DNA of 64,000 nt from JAICUY01 sp038250515 (GTDB lineage Bacteria; Chloroflexota; Limnocylindria; QHBO01), in NCBI GenBank assembly GCA_038250515.1, contig JBBSCG010000002.1, positions 27,558 to 91,557 of the forward strand, in the 5' to 3' direction. This document shows positions 8,914 to 17,208 of the stretch, in pieces. The notes under the pieces are model-generated. The model ran no database searches. It was not told where the DNA came from and saw nothing but the letters and a program-made list of their open reading frames with translations. Position 1 is the stretch's first letter. Each line of letters begins with the position of its first letter. Both the position numbers and the translations under genes were made by a program.

Positions 8914-9689
8914 GCGCCCTCCTCGCGGCGCAGGATGTTCACTTTGCCTACGGCCAGCGGCCGGTGCTGCGTGGCGTCGATCTGACGATCGAACCGGGCG
9001 AGCTGGTGGCCCTGCTCGGTACCAACGGCAGCGGCAAGACGACCTTGCTGCGCCTCATCGCCGGCACGTTGCGACCCGACGCCGGCGAGGTTCGCTTCGA
9101 CGGACGATCCGTTGGCGATTGGCATCGTGACGCACTGGCGCGACGCGTGGCGGTCCTGCCGCAGCGGCTCGAGCTGCCGCCCGGCTTTCGCGTCGCCGAG
9201 CTGGTCGAGATGGGCCGCGCGCCGCACGCCACGCGGCTGTTCGGCACCACCGCCGCGGACGAGCTGGCGGTCGAGCGTGCGATGCTTGACGCGGATGCGC
9301 TGGAGCTGGCGCATCGGTCCATTGATGAGCTCTCGGGTGGCGAGCGTCAGCGCGTGCTGGTCGCCATGGCCCTCGCGCAGGAGCCGGAGCTGCTGCTGCT
9401 CGACGAGCCGACGCTGCACCTTGATGTCGCTCACCAACTCGCGCTGCTGTCGACGATCAGCCGGCTGCGCCGCGTGCGTAACCTCACCGTACTTGCCGTG
9501 CTGCACGATCTGAGCATGGCCGCCGCCTTCGCGCCGCGCGTTGCCGTTCTCAACGACGGCCGGGTCGTGGCCGACGGTCCGCCGGTAAGCGTGCTGACGG
9601 CAGACCTCGTGGGTGCTGTATTCGGCGTCGCGATGGATGAGGCACGGACGGCAGACGGCCGCCGCCACCTGGTGCTGCGGGCCGGCTAG
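8910..9689 (+). CDS. btuD: ABC transporter ATP-binding protein (cobalamin)
   Basis: This 259-residue ATPase powers the adjacent permease. Walker A is LGTNGSGKTT near 34-43, the ABC signature is LSGGERQR near 136, Walker B is LLLLDEPTLHLD near 157, and the H-loop sits in VLHDLSMA near 191. The GTG start overlaps the permease stop (GTGA). The gene ends the riboswitch-controlled unit, and the next gene is convergent. Confidence 0.93.
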   Translation: MSALLAAQDVHFAYGQRPVLRGVDLTIEPGELVALLGTNGSGKTTLLRLIAGTLRPDAGEVRFDGRSVGDWHRDALARRVAVLPQRLELPPGFRVAELVEMGRAPHATRLFGTTAADELAVERAMLDADALELAHRSIDELSGGERQRVLVAMALAQEPELLLLDEPTLHLDVAHQLALLSTISRLRRVRNLTVLAVLHDLSMAAAFAPRVAVLNDGRVVADGPPVSVLTADLVGAVFGVAMDEARTADGRRHLVLRAG

Positions 9690-9692
9690 GGC

Positions 9693-10967
9693 TCAGGCCT
9701 TGGCATCGCCCGACTGCGGTGGCTCTTCGACGTCCAGTTGCAGCTCCTCACTGCCATCGGGCCGCAGCGATCGGTGGACGTGGATCGAGGGGTGCGTCTC
9801 GTCGCCGACCTGCTCCTTCTCGACGCGCACCATGGTGTGATCCAGCACGTCCTCGAGGCGCTCGCGTTCGGGCAGCGACGCATTGGGAACGGCGGATTCG
9901 AGCATGTAGTTGACGAAGACGTTGAGCACTGCGATGACCGGGATGCCGAAGAGCGCGCCCCACACGCCGGCCACCTGCGCGCCGACCAGCAGGGCGACCA
10001 GGACCAGGATCGGGTGCATGCCCAGCGCGTCCCGCATCAGGCGCGGCTGGAGCCAGTTGACCACCACGGTCTGGACGGCGATCAGCACGAAGGCGATGAC
10101 CAGGAACCAGTTCGGCACATAGATCCAGGCCGCGACGATCGGTGGGATGAGCGCCAGCGGCGGCCCGAAGAATGGGATCAGCATGGCCAGCGCCGATAAC
10201 GTCCCGACCAGGAACAGGTAGGGCATGTGGAAGAGCGTGCCGATCACCGCCACGAGCAGCGCCTGCACGATGGCCAGGATGAGCTGTGCGCGTAGGAAGC
10301 CACCGAAGGCGCGCGCGACGCTGCGCTCGAACATGCTCAGCTCGTCGGCGTAGCGGCGTGGAACGAGCCGGCTGATCCTCGCCAGGATCCGTCTGCTGTC
10401 CATCAGCATGTAGAGCGACAGGATGAGGATCAGGCCGAGCGAGCCGAGCGTGGCAATCGTCACTCCGGCGATCGCCTGCGCCTGGCTGAAGATCGCCTCG
10501 CCGATGTTGCTGGCCTGCGCCTGTGCGGACTGGTAGAGCTGCACCAGGTCAATCCCGAGGCGACCGAGCTGCATCGACTGCTGCCAGTCGGCCAGCGTGT
10601 TCTCGATTCGAACGCTCGTCTGCGGGAAGGTATCGGCCAGCTGAGAGCCCTGCTGCGTGATCGCGGCGCCGGTGTAGAAAACGGCGAAGCCGAGGGCCAC
10701 CAGCGTCACCGCGTAGGTGAGTGCCACCACCGCGGGACGCGGGATTGGCAGGACCTCGTCGAGGAGGCGGACCACCGGCGACAGAACGAAGGCGAGCAGC
10801 CAGGCGAGGAACAGGACCAGGAAGATCTGGCTGAAGCCGCCGAGCACCTCGAGCAAGACGCGCAGCAGCAGCAGCCCGACGTAGGCCGACCCCAGGATCA
10901 GGAAGATGAGCAGCCAGCGCCGCTCACGCGAGCCGAGGCCGCCGAGCAGCGTCGGATCGCGGGCCAT
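9693..10967 (-). CDS. AI-2E family transporter (UPF0118/PerM-like)
   Basis: The integral membrane protein has 424 residues and the hydrophobic profile of the AI-2E/PerM family. There is an N-terminal pair of helices (about 17-62), a soluble middle part with TLADWQQSMQLG, and a C-terminal membrane block containing IPFFGPPLALIPPI and LVALLVGAQVAGVWGALFGIP, the family hallmark. The C-terminal 45 residues are a charged cytoplasmic tail. The start ATG overlaps the trpS stop on the same strand, so the pair is coupled. Substrates of the family are poorly defined; sodium/proton exchange and signal export have both been proposed. Confidence 0.88.
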   Translation of the reverse strand: MARDPTLLGGLGSRERRWLLIFLILGSAYVGLLLLRVLLEVLGGFSQIFLVLFLAWLLAFVLSPVVRLLDEVLPIPRPAVVALTYAVTLVALGFAVFYTGAAITQQGSQLADTFPQTSVRIENTLADWQQSMQLGRLGIDLVQLYQSAQAQASNIGEAIFSQAQAIAGVTIATLGSLGLILILSLYMLMDSRRILARISRLVPRRYADELSMFERSVARAFGGFLRAQLILAIVQALLVAVIGTLFHMPYLFLVGTLSALAMLIPFFGPPLALIPPIVAAWIYVPNWFLVIAFVLIAVQTVVVNWLQPRLMRDALGMHPILVLVALLVGAQVAGVWGALFGIPVIAVLNVFVNYMLESAVPNASLPERERLEDVLDHTMVRVEKEQVGDETHPSIHVHRSLRPDGSEELQLDVEEPPQSGDAKA

Positions 10968-11983
10968 CAGCGCGGCCCGATGCCCACTGCGTCGCGCACC
11001 TGACGCATCGTTTCGACCAGGATCGGCTGGACCTTGGCGGCACCCGCCGCGAGCACCTCCTCAACGACCCCCGGCGTGGACGCCAGCTCGGCACGACGCT
11101 CACGCATCGGCGCGAAGAAGGCGATGATCCGCTCGGCGAGCAGCTGCTTGGTGTCGACGCAGCCGGTCCGCGCGGTCCGCTCCCCATCCTGGATCTGGAG
11201 GTAGTCGCCGCCGAAGAAGCGATGCAGCTGGCAGACGTTGCAGATCTCTGGGCGGCCCGGGTCTGTGCGCTTGATGCGCAGCGGGTCGGTGACCATGCGC
11301 ATCACCAGGCGGCGGATCTCATCGGGCTCGGCGAAGATTGGAATGGTGTTGCCCGCCGACTTGCTCATCTTGCTGGCGCCATCGATACCGAGCACCACGG
11401 GCGCATCGGTATAGACCGCCTGCGGTTCCGGGAAAAGGCTGCCGTAGCGGCGGTTGAAGGCGCGCGCGATCTCGCGCGACAGCTCCAGGTGCGCCGCCTG
11501 GTCCTTGCCGACCGGCACGCGGCTGGCCTTGTAGATCACGATGTCGGCGGCCTGCAGCACCGGGTAGTCGAGCAGACCCATGCTGTTCTCGACGCCCTGC
11601 TGGCGCTTCTCCTTGTAGGTTGGGGTGCGCTCCAGCCAGCTGACCGGCACGACCGTATTGAGAATCCAGCACAGCTCAGCGTGCTCGGTCATGTCCGATT
11701 GGCGAATCAGCGCACACTTGTTGGGGTCGAGGCCGACGGCGAGCAGGTCGAGCACCATCTCGTGCGTCAGGCGGCGGAGCTCCGCGCCATCGTGCACGGT
11801 CGTCAGGGCGTGGTAGTCGACGATCGCGTAGATCGCGTCGAAATGCTCCTGCATCGCGACGTAGTTGGCCTGTGCGCCGAGGTAGTTGCCGAGGTGCGAG
11901 GCGCCCGACGGCTGAATGCCGCTGAAGACGCGGTCGCGCGTGCCCTCCATGGCGGCGGCCGGCTGTTCCATGGTCTGGCTCAT
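10967..11983 (-). CDS. trpS: Tryptophan--tRNA ligase
   Basis: This class I aminoacyl-tRNA synthetase charges tRNA-Trp. SGIQPSGASHLGNYLGA contains the HIGH-equivalent HLGN at about 30-33, and SKMSKSAGN at about 204 is the KMSKS loop. The 338-residue length is normal. The frame is open upstream, but MSQTMEQ at 11983 is preferred: it starts 10 bases after a TACACT -10 on the minus strand, and the upstream extension looks unstructured. The gene is divergent from birA across 71 bases and couples to the AI-2E-type permease gene. Confidence 0.95.
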   Translation of the reverse strand: MSQTMEQPAAAMEGTRDRVFSGIQPSGASHLGNYLGAQANYVAMQEHFDAIYAIVDYHALTTVHDGAELRRLTHEMVLDLLAVGLDPNKCALIRQSDMTEHAELCWILNTVVPVSWLERTPTYKEKRQQGVENSMGLLDYPVLQAADIVIYKASRVPVGKDQAAHLELSREIARAFNRRYGSLFPEPQAVYTDAPVVLGIDGASKMSKSAGNTIPIFAEPDEIRRLVMRMVTDPLRIKRTDPGRPEICNVCQLHRFFGGDYLQIQDGERTARTGCVDTKQLLAERIIAFFAPMRERRAELASTPGVVEEVLAAGAAKVQPILVETMRQVRDAVGIGPR

Positions 11984-11993
11984 CAGGACGGCG

Positions 11994-11999
11994 AGTGTA
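11994..11999 (-). promoter_or_regulatory. Candidate -10 element of trpS (near-leaderless)
   Basis: On the minus strand TACACT ends 10 bases before the trpS ATG, with no Shine-Dalgarno sequence between. It faces the birA -10 on the other strand. Confidence 0.45.
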
Positions 12000-12042
12000 G
12001 CGCACCCATCTTCCAGACCGATGCGCCCGCGTGGGCGGGCGG

Positions 12043-12048
12043 TAGAAT
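12043..12048 (+). promoter_or_regulatory. Candidate leaderless -10 element of birA
   Basis: TAGAAT ends 6 bases before the GTG start of birA, with no Shine-Dalgarno sequence. Transcription would begin at or next to the start codon. Confidence 0.5.
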
Positions 12049-12054
12049 CGGCGC

Positions 12055-12843
12055 GTGACCGACTGGAACGCGGCCGCCGATCCGGCACGGCGGATCGGGC
12101 ATGCCGTGGAAGCTCACGCCGAGATCGGCTCGACCAACGATCGTGCGCGGCTGGCGCTCGATGAGCCAGGCGGCGAGGGCCGCGCCATTCTGGCGGAGCT
12201 GCAGGTCGCTGGCCGTGGGCGGCGAGGACGAACCTGGCAATCGCCGGCGGGCCTGAACCTGACGGTCAGCGTGGCGGTTCGACCACGGCTGCGTGCCGCC
12301 GCGGCCGGCCTGCTCGGCGCGGCGGCGGCGCTGGCCGTGCGCACCGCCTGCCTGCCCCATGCCGAGCTCGCCATCAAGTGGCCGAACGACCTGGTCGACG
12401 CCGACGGCCGCAAGGTCGCCGGGCTGCTGCTCGAGACGGCGCTGGTTGAGGAGCGCGTCGCCCATGCCGTGATCGGCGTGGGCATCAATGTCAACTGGCG
12501 GCGCGAGGCGATGCCGACGGAATTCGCGGCGTCGGCCGTATCCCTGGCCGATCTTGCCCGTCACGAGGTCGATCGAGTCGCGCTGCTGGGCCGCTTGCTC
12601 GGCGCACTCGATGAAGAGGTCACCGCGCTCGAGCGCGGTGAGTCGTCGATCGACCGCTACCGCGCCGCAGCCTGGCTGGATGGAAGAACGGTCGTCGTCA
12701 GCCTCGGCGACAGGGAGGTGGAAGGCGTCGTCCTTGGCATGAACGACCAGGGCTCGCTCATGATCGAGACCGATGGCGGCCGGCTCAGCCTGACGATCGG
12801 CGAGGTCGTGCACGTGCGCCAGACGGCCGCGGTGGTCGCGTGA
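12055..12843 (+). CDS. birA: Biotin--[acetyl-CoA-carboxylase] ligase
   Basis: The enzyme makes biotinyl-AMP and attaches biotin to the carrier protein of acetyl-CoA carboxylase, whose genes follow 1-8 kb downstream. The 262-residue protein lacks the N-terminal helix-turn-helix, so it is a group I, non-regulatory ligase. Motifs are the biotin-binding loop GRGRRGRTWQSPAG near 53-66, KWPNDL near 108 with the catalytic lysine in GRKVAGLLLE, and VIGVGINVNW near 141. The C-terminal SH3-like domain is about 215-262. The start GTG is probably leaderless, and the sigma-factor gene overlaps by GTGA. Confidence 0.93.
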   Translation: MTDWNAAADPARRIGHAVEAHAEIGSTNDRARLALDEPGGEGRAILAELQVAGRGRRGRTWQSPAGLNLTVSVAVRPRLRAAAAGLLGAAAALAVRTACLPHAELAIKWPNDLVDADGRKVAGLLLETALVEERVAHAVIGVGINVNWRREAMPTEFAASAVSLADLARHEVDRVALLGRLLGALDEEVTALERGESSIDRYRAAAWLDGRTVVVSLGDREVEGVVLGMNDQGSLMIETDGGRLSLTIGEVVHVRQTAAVVA

Positions 12844-13415
12844 CGGCTCAGTGGCGGTCGGCGGACGGTGAGCGCGATCCCGACCTGCCGGCCGTACGGG
12901 CCGCGCAGGCGGATCGCGCCGCGTTCGATGTGCTGTACCGACGTTACCTGCGCCGCGTGTACGGCTATGCCTTCTACCAGTTGGGCGATCATCACGACGC
13001 CGAGGACGCGACCGAGCGAACGTTCCTGAGCGCGCTGCGGGCCATCGGCCGCTATCGCGACCAGGGCTCGACCTTCCGGGCGTGGCTCTTCCGCATCGCG
13101 CACAACTGCGTGGCGAACGTGCATCGCACGCGGTCGCGGGGTCGCACCGAGCCGCTTCCCGCGGAGCCGGCGTGGGCCGCGCCGAACGCGGATCCGGCGA
13201 GACTGGTGCATCGGGCCGATGAGCTGCACGACGTGATGCGTGCCGTGGCCACGCTGCCCGACGACCGACGCCAGGTGATCCTGCTGCGCTTCGTGGACGG
13301 ATTGTCGACAGCCGAGATCGGCGAGGTGCTGGACCGGTCGCCGGGCGCCGTGCGCGTACTGCAACATCGGGCACTGCGCGATCTTGCGGCGCGGCTCGGT
13401 CGCGGCGAGGACTGA
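12840..13415 (+). CDS. ECF-like sigma-70 family RNA polymerase sigma factor
   Basis: The 191-residue protein has region 2 (FDVLYRRYLRRVYGYAFYQL, then DAEDATERTFLSAL, about residues 28-66) and region 4 (LPDDRRQVILLRFVDGLS with AEIGEVLDRSPGAVRVLQHR, about 138-185). Region 3 is absent, as in extracytoplasmic-function sigma factors. It overlaps birA by GTGA and is followed by a small membrane protein that might be its anti-sigma partner. Its regulon cannot be inferred. Confidence 0.88.
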   Translation: MTAQWRSADGERDPDLPAVRAAQADRAAFDVLYRRYLRRVYGYAFYQLGDHHDAEDATERTFLSALRAIGRYRDQGSTFRAWLFRIAHNCVANVHRTRSRGRTEPLPAEPAWAAPNADPARLVHRADELHDVMRAVATLPDDRRQVILLRFVDGLSTAEIGEVLDRSPGAVRVLQHRALRDLAARLGRGED

Positions 13416-13499
13416 GCCTGGGGTGTAACACCGCGCCTTCGCCGGTGTTTGGATAGGATGAACGTTTCTGATTGCCTTATCCCGTGCGCCGAGGACCAG

Positions 13500-13811
13500 A
13501 TGCCCACTCCCGCCGAACGCCTTGATGCCGCCGTCGACGCGCTGCTCGCCGGTGAGCCGCGGCATGGTGGTGGGCTGGTCGAGCTGGCGCGCCTGGTGCA
13601 CGACGCGCTGCCCCCGGTGCCCGCCGGCGTTCGCTTCGAGCAGGCGCTTCGTCGCCGCCTGACCGGCAGGTCGCGGGTCGCCTGGGCACAGCTCACCCCG
13701 AGCCGCCTCATCGCGGCCGGCGCGGTCTCAAGTGCCGCGGCCGGCTTCACCGCCCTCGCCCTGTGGCGCACCTCGCGACGGCAGCCGGCACACCGGCTGT
13801 GGCATCGGTAG
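13500..13811 (+). CDS. Small single-span membrane protein, possible sigma-factor partner
   Basis: About 103 residues. The N-terminal 70 are soluble and helical (TPAERLDAAVDALLAGE and LVELARLVHDALPPVPAGVR), followed by one transmembrane segment (LIAAGAVSSAAAGFTALAL) and a short basic tail. ATG 13500 follows GAGGA at 13491-13495. An upstream in-frame ATG at 13458 exists. Following an ECF-like sigma gene, this soluble-plus-one-helix layout resembles a small anti-sigma factor, but no zinc HxxxCxxC motif is seen, so the role is inference only. Confidence 0.6.
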   Translation: MPTPAERLDAAVDALLAGEPRHGGGLVELARLVHDALPPVPAGVRFEQALRRRLTGRSRVAWAQLTPSRLIAAGAVSSAAAGFTALALWRTSRRQPAHRLWHR

Positions 13812-13821
13812 GGAGGTCCGA

Positions 13822-14823
13822 TTGCCGATCAAGTTCCCCTTCAGCCGAAGACGACCGGGACCCACCGATGCCTGGACGAAGTGCCCCGATTGCGAGCAGC
13901 AGGTCTTCAACAAGCAGCTCGAGCGCAACCTGCGGGTGTGCCCCACCTGCGGGCATCACTTCCGGATGTCTGTCGGCGAGCGGATCGATCTGCTGGTCGA
14001 CGAGGGCAGCTTCACGGAGCGTGACGCCGGGCTCGAATCGGTCGATCCGCTTGGCTTCCACGACCAGAAGCCGTACCCGGACCGCATCGAGGCCGCGAAG
14101 CTCAAGACCGGGCTGCGAGAGGCGGCGGTGTGGGGCACCGGCAGCATCGACGGGAAGCGCGTCGCCATGGGCCTGTTCGACTTCCGCTTCATGGGTGGAT
14201 CCATGGGCAGCGTGGTCGGCGAGAAGGTGGCTCGCTGCTTCGAGGCGGCCCTGATTGAGCGCATCCCGGCGATCATCGTCAGCGCGTCCGGCGGCGCGCG
14301 CATGCAGGAAGGGACGCTCTCCCTTCTGCAGCTGGCCAAGACGACGGCGCCGCTGACCCGACTGGACGCGGCCGGCGTCCCATTCATCAGCGTCCTGACC
14401 GATCCCACCACCGGCGGTGTCCTGGCGAGCTTCGCCAGCCTGGGCGACGTGATCATCGCCGAGCCGAAGGCCTTGATCGGTTTTGCCGGCGCGCGCGTCG
14501 CCAGCGGCACGGTCGGCGAGGAGCTGCCCACCGGATTCCAGAGCGCCGAGTTCGTGCTCGATCACGGCCTGATAGACATGGTCGTTCCGCGCGCTGAACT
14601 GCGGGCGACGCTGGTCAGCCTGCTCAGGCTGCTGCCTCCGGCTGCGGTCGAGGACGGCTGGCAGGCCGATGACGAGCACGGCTGGGGCCCGATCGGCGTG
14701 CTCTCCGGGCTGGCCGAGAAGCTGGGCGGCGCGGTCTCAGAGACCGTCGGCCTCGATTCCGAGGCGGAATCCGGCAACGGTCATGCGCCGGCGCGGGCGC
14801 GAGCCACCGAGCGCGAGCGATGA
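13822..14823 (+). CDS. accD: Acetyl-CoA carboxylase carboxyltransferase subunit beta
   Basis: With AccA it forms the carboxyltransferase that makes malonyl-CoA. The N-terminal zinc ribbon has ligands C21, C24, C40 and C43 (CPDCEQQ ... VCPTC). The crotonase-like body contains SASGGARMQEGTLSLLQLAK near 155 and DPTTGGVLASFASLGD near 194. The start is TTG 13822, preceded by GGGAGG at 13811-13816. The frame remains open upstream, but that region codes for the preceding small protein in another frame. The gene overlaps accA by ATGA and opens the fatty-acid operon. Confidence 0.95.
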   Translation: MPIKFPFSRRRPGPTDAWTKCPDCEQQVFNKQLERNLRVCPTCGHHFRMSVGERIDLLVDEGSFTERDAGLESVDPLGFHDQKPYPDRIEAAKLKTGLREAAVWGTGSIDGKRVAMGLFDFRFMGGSMGSVVGEKVARCFEAALIERIPAIIVSASGGARMQEGTLSLLQLAKTTAPLTRLDAAGVPFISVLTDPTTGGVLASFASLGDVIIAEPKALIGFAGARVASGTVGEELPTGFQSAEFVLDHGLIDMVVPRAELRATLVSLLRLLPPAAVEDGWQADDEHGWGPIGVLSGLAEKLGGAVSETVGLDSEAESGNGHAPARARATERER

Positions 14824-15812
14824 CCGAGCTGTTGTCCGGGGCAAGCGCGCCGACGGCGGAGCAGGCGGACGCCGCCTGGCAGCGGGTCCAGGTTGCGCGC
14901 CACCCGGATCGGCCGCGGAGCCTGGACCTGATCGGCCGGATCTTCGACGACTTCGTCGAGCTGCACGGGGACCGTGCGTTCCGTGACGACCCGGCGATCG
15001 TCGGCGGTCCGGCGCTGCTCGAAGGCCGCCCGGTGATGGTCATCGGCCATCAGAAGGGCAGCGACACCGACTCGAATATCTTCCGTAACTTCGGCTCACC
15101 GTATCCCGAGGGCTTCCGCAAGGCACAGCGCCTCATGCGCCTGGCCGACAAACTGGGCGTGCCGCTGATCACCTTCCTCGACACCGCCGGTGCGTTTCCC
15201 GGTCCGGCCGCCGAAGAGCGGGGCCAGGCGGAGGCGATCGCCTCGTCGATCAAGCTGATGACCGGCCTGCAGGTTCCGATCGTCGCCGTGGTGCTGGGCG
15301 AGGGCGGCTCCGGCGGCGCGCTGGCGATCGGCGTTGGCGACGAGGTGCTGGCGCTGGAGAACAGCGTGTATTCGGTGATCTCGCCGGAGGGCTGCGCCTC
15401 GATCCTGTGGCGTGCCCCTGAGGCCGCTCCGGCTGCGGCCGCCGCGATGCGCATGACGGCTGACGACCAACGCGAGCTGGGAATCGTGGACCGCATCGTG
15501 GAAGAGCCGGGCGAGGGAGCGCACACCGACCATGAGGCGACCGCTCGCTCGATCAAGGCCGCGCTGTTGGCATCGCTGTCACGCATCACCCGCCTCGACA
15601 CCGAGTCGCTGCTCGCGACGCGCTATGCTCGGCTGCGAGGCATCGGGCCTTTCCGTGAGACCGATGTTCAGACGCCCATCAGCGCTGAGCCGCCGTCGCT
15701 GCGGCGCCGCATTGGGCGCCTGCTGCACCTGCCGGGCGTTCCGCGCCGTCCGCGTTGGAGCGAGATCTGGCCGAGCGGCGATGACTCGAACGAGACCGAA
15801 GGAGGCGCATGA
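14820..15812 (+). CDS. accA: Acetyl-CoA carboxylase carboxyltransferase subunit alpha
   Basis: The 330-residue alpha subunit of the carboxyltransferase has the family's LHGDRAFRDDPAIVGG near 42, FRNFGSPYPEGFRKAQRLM near 88, FLDTAGAFPGPAAEERGQAE near 120 and VLGEGGSGGALAI near 158. It overlaps accD by ATGA and the next gene by ATGA. The C-terminal 45 residues are less conserved and Arg/Pro-rich. Confidence 0.96.
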   Translation: MTELLSGASAPTAEQADAAWQRVQVARHPDRPRSLDLIGRIFDDFVELHGDRAFRDDPAIVGGPALLEGRPVMVIGHQKGSDTDSNIFRNFGSPYPEGFRKAQRLMRLADKLGVPLITFLDTAGAFPGPAAEERGQAEAIASSIKLMTGLQVPIVAVVLGEGGSGGALAIGVGDEVLALENSVYSVISPEGCASILWRAPEAAPAAAAAMRMTADDQRELGIVDRIVEEPGEGAHTDHEATARSIKAALLASLSRITRLDTESLLATRYARLRGIGPFRETDVQTPISAEPPSLRRRIGRLLHLPGVPRRPRWSEIWPSGDDSNETEGGA

Positions 15813-16261
15813 GCGAAGCGAACGCGGATTTGGAGCAGATCCAGCGAGCGGCCGCCGAGCTCATCCCGGAGCTTACCGCGCGCCTGGTGCGGGAGGGCAT
15901 CGGCGAGATCGAGGTGCGCTCCGGCGAGCTGCACGTGCGCGTTTCCGGCGCTCCGGTCGCGGCGACGCAGGCCTTCGCTTCCATGCCGGACCCGGTCGTC
16001 TCCGTGCATCCAACGTCGAGTGTGCCCAACGGTCCGCACGGGGTCCCGTCGCCCGCCGTCGGCTACTTCGTCTACGGCGAGGGCCTGGGCCCAGGCCTGG
16101 CGGTCGAGAAGGGTGACGCGCTCGGATTTGTCGAGGTGTTGGGGGTTCGTCACGATGTCCGCGCACCGCGTCGTGGCACTGTGTGCAACCTGGTGACCGA
16201 GACGGGCGAGGCGGTCGAATACGGCCAGACGCTCCTCGAGCTCGAGGCGGCGGACGCATGA
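15809..16261 (+). CDS. BCCP-like biotinyl/lipoyl-domain protein lacking the biotinylation lysine
   Basis: The 150-residue protein has the layout of AccB: an N-terminal helical/strand part (LEQIQRAAAELIPELTARLV, then EIEVRSGELHVRVSG), a Pro/Ser linker (about 55-82) and a C-terminal half-barrel domain. Where carriers have EAMKM, this protein reads VEVLGVRHDV (residues 108-117). The lysine position is Gly112 and no lysine lies in the hairpin, so it should not be biotinylated. The rest of the fold (GTVCNLVTETGEAVEYGQTL) is kept. It lies inside the acc/fab operon between accA and fabD with ATGA overlaps. A structural or regulatory carboxylase subunit is a reasonable inference. Confidence 0.8.
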   Translation: MSEANADLEQIQRAAAELIPELTARLVREGIGEIEVRSGELHVRVSGAPVAATQAFASMPDPVVSVHPTSSVPNGPHGVPSPAVGYFVYGEGLGPGLAVEKGDALGFVEVLGVRHDVRAPRRGTVCNLVTETGEAVEYGQTLLELEAADA

Positions 16262-17208
16262 GCCTGGCACTCGTGTTCTCACCGCAGGGATCGCAATGGG
16301 TGGGCATGGGGCGCGACCTGGCCGCCCAATCGCATGCAGCGCGCGAGGTCTTCGCAGAGGCGGATGCGACTCTCGGCTGGTCGGCCTCCACGCTGGCATG
16401 GGAGGGACCCGAGGAGCGCCTCAACGACACGCGCCAGACGCAGCCGTGCCTGGTCGCGACCTCGTTCGCCTGCCTGGCCGCCCTGCGCGAGGCTGACCCG
16501 AGCCTCACGCCGGCGTTCGTGGCCGGCCATTCGGTGGGAGAGTATGCGGCGCTGGTGGCCGCCGACGTCCTGTCGCTGCCCGATGCATTGCGCCTCGTGG
16601 CGCGTCGTGGCGCGCTGATGGCCGAGGCCGGCGATGGTGGCATGCTGGCGGTGATCGGGCTTTCGCGCGAGGCCGTGGCCGACGCGATTGCGCGGATCGG
16701 CACATCGGACCAGGTGATCGTGGCCAACGACAACGCCCCGGGGCAGGTCGTCGTCAGCGGCCGGCCGGCCGCACTCGACGAGGCGGTCCACGCGCTGCGC
16801 GCCGCCGGTGCGAAGCGGGTGATCACGCTGCGCGTCAGCGGACCGTTCCACTCACCGGCGATGCGGCCGGTGGGCACTGAGCTGGAACACGCTTTTGGCG
16901 AAGCCACGTGGCACGACGCAACGACGCCGCTCATCAGCAACGTGACGGCGGAGCCGGTGACCGACGCGACCAAGCTGCGCAGTCTCCTGGCACGGCAGGT
17001 CAGTTCGCCGGTGGAATGGATGGCATCGGTCCGGCGCATGCGCGACGAGGGCGTCGACACGTTCGTGGAATGCGGCCCCGGAAGCGCGCTCACCGGCATG
17101 ATCAAACGCATCGCGCCGCAGGCGCGCACGCTGAACGTCAGCGATCGCGCGACGCTGGTCGCGACCGTCGAGGCACTGCAACCGCAGACGGCGGACGCAT
17201 CGGTCTGA
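16258..17208 (+). CDS. fabD: Malonyl-CoA--ACP transacylase
   Basis: It loads malonyl groups onto acyl carrier protein. The nucleophile serine is in GHSVGEYAAL (about residue 92), the catalytic histidine is in GPFHSPAM (about 200), and the N-terminus has FSPQGSQWVGMG with the glutamine loop. The 316-residue length is normal. ATG 16258 overlaps the preceding stop by ATGA, and the stop overlaps the accC ATG by one base. Confidence 0.94.
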   Translation: MSLALVFSPQGSQWVGMGRDLAAQSHAAREVFAEADATLGWSASTLAWEGPEERLNDTRQTQPCLVATSFACLAALREADPSLTPAFVAGHSVGEYAALVAADVLSLPDALRLVARRGALMAEAGDGGMLAVIGLSREAVADAIARIGTSDQVIVANDNAPGQVVVSGRPAALDEAVHALRAAGAKRVITLRVSGPFHSPAMRPVGTELEHAFGEATWHDATTPLISNVTAEPVTDATKLRSLLARQVSSPVEWMASVRRMRDEGVDTFVECGPGSALTGMIKRIAPQARTLNVSDRATLVATVEALQPQTADASV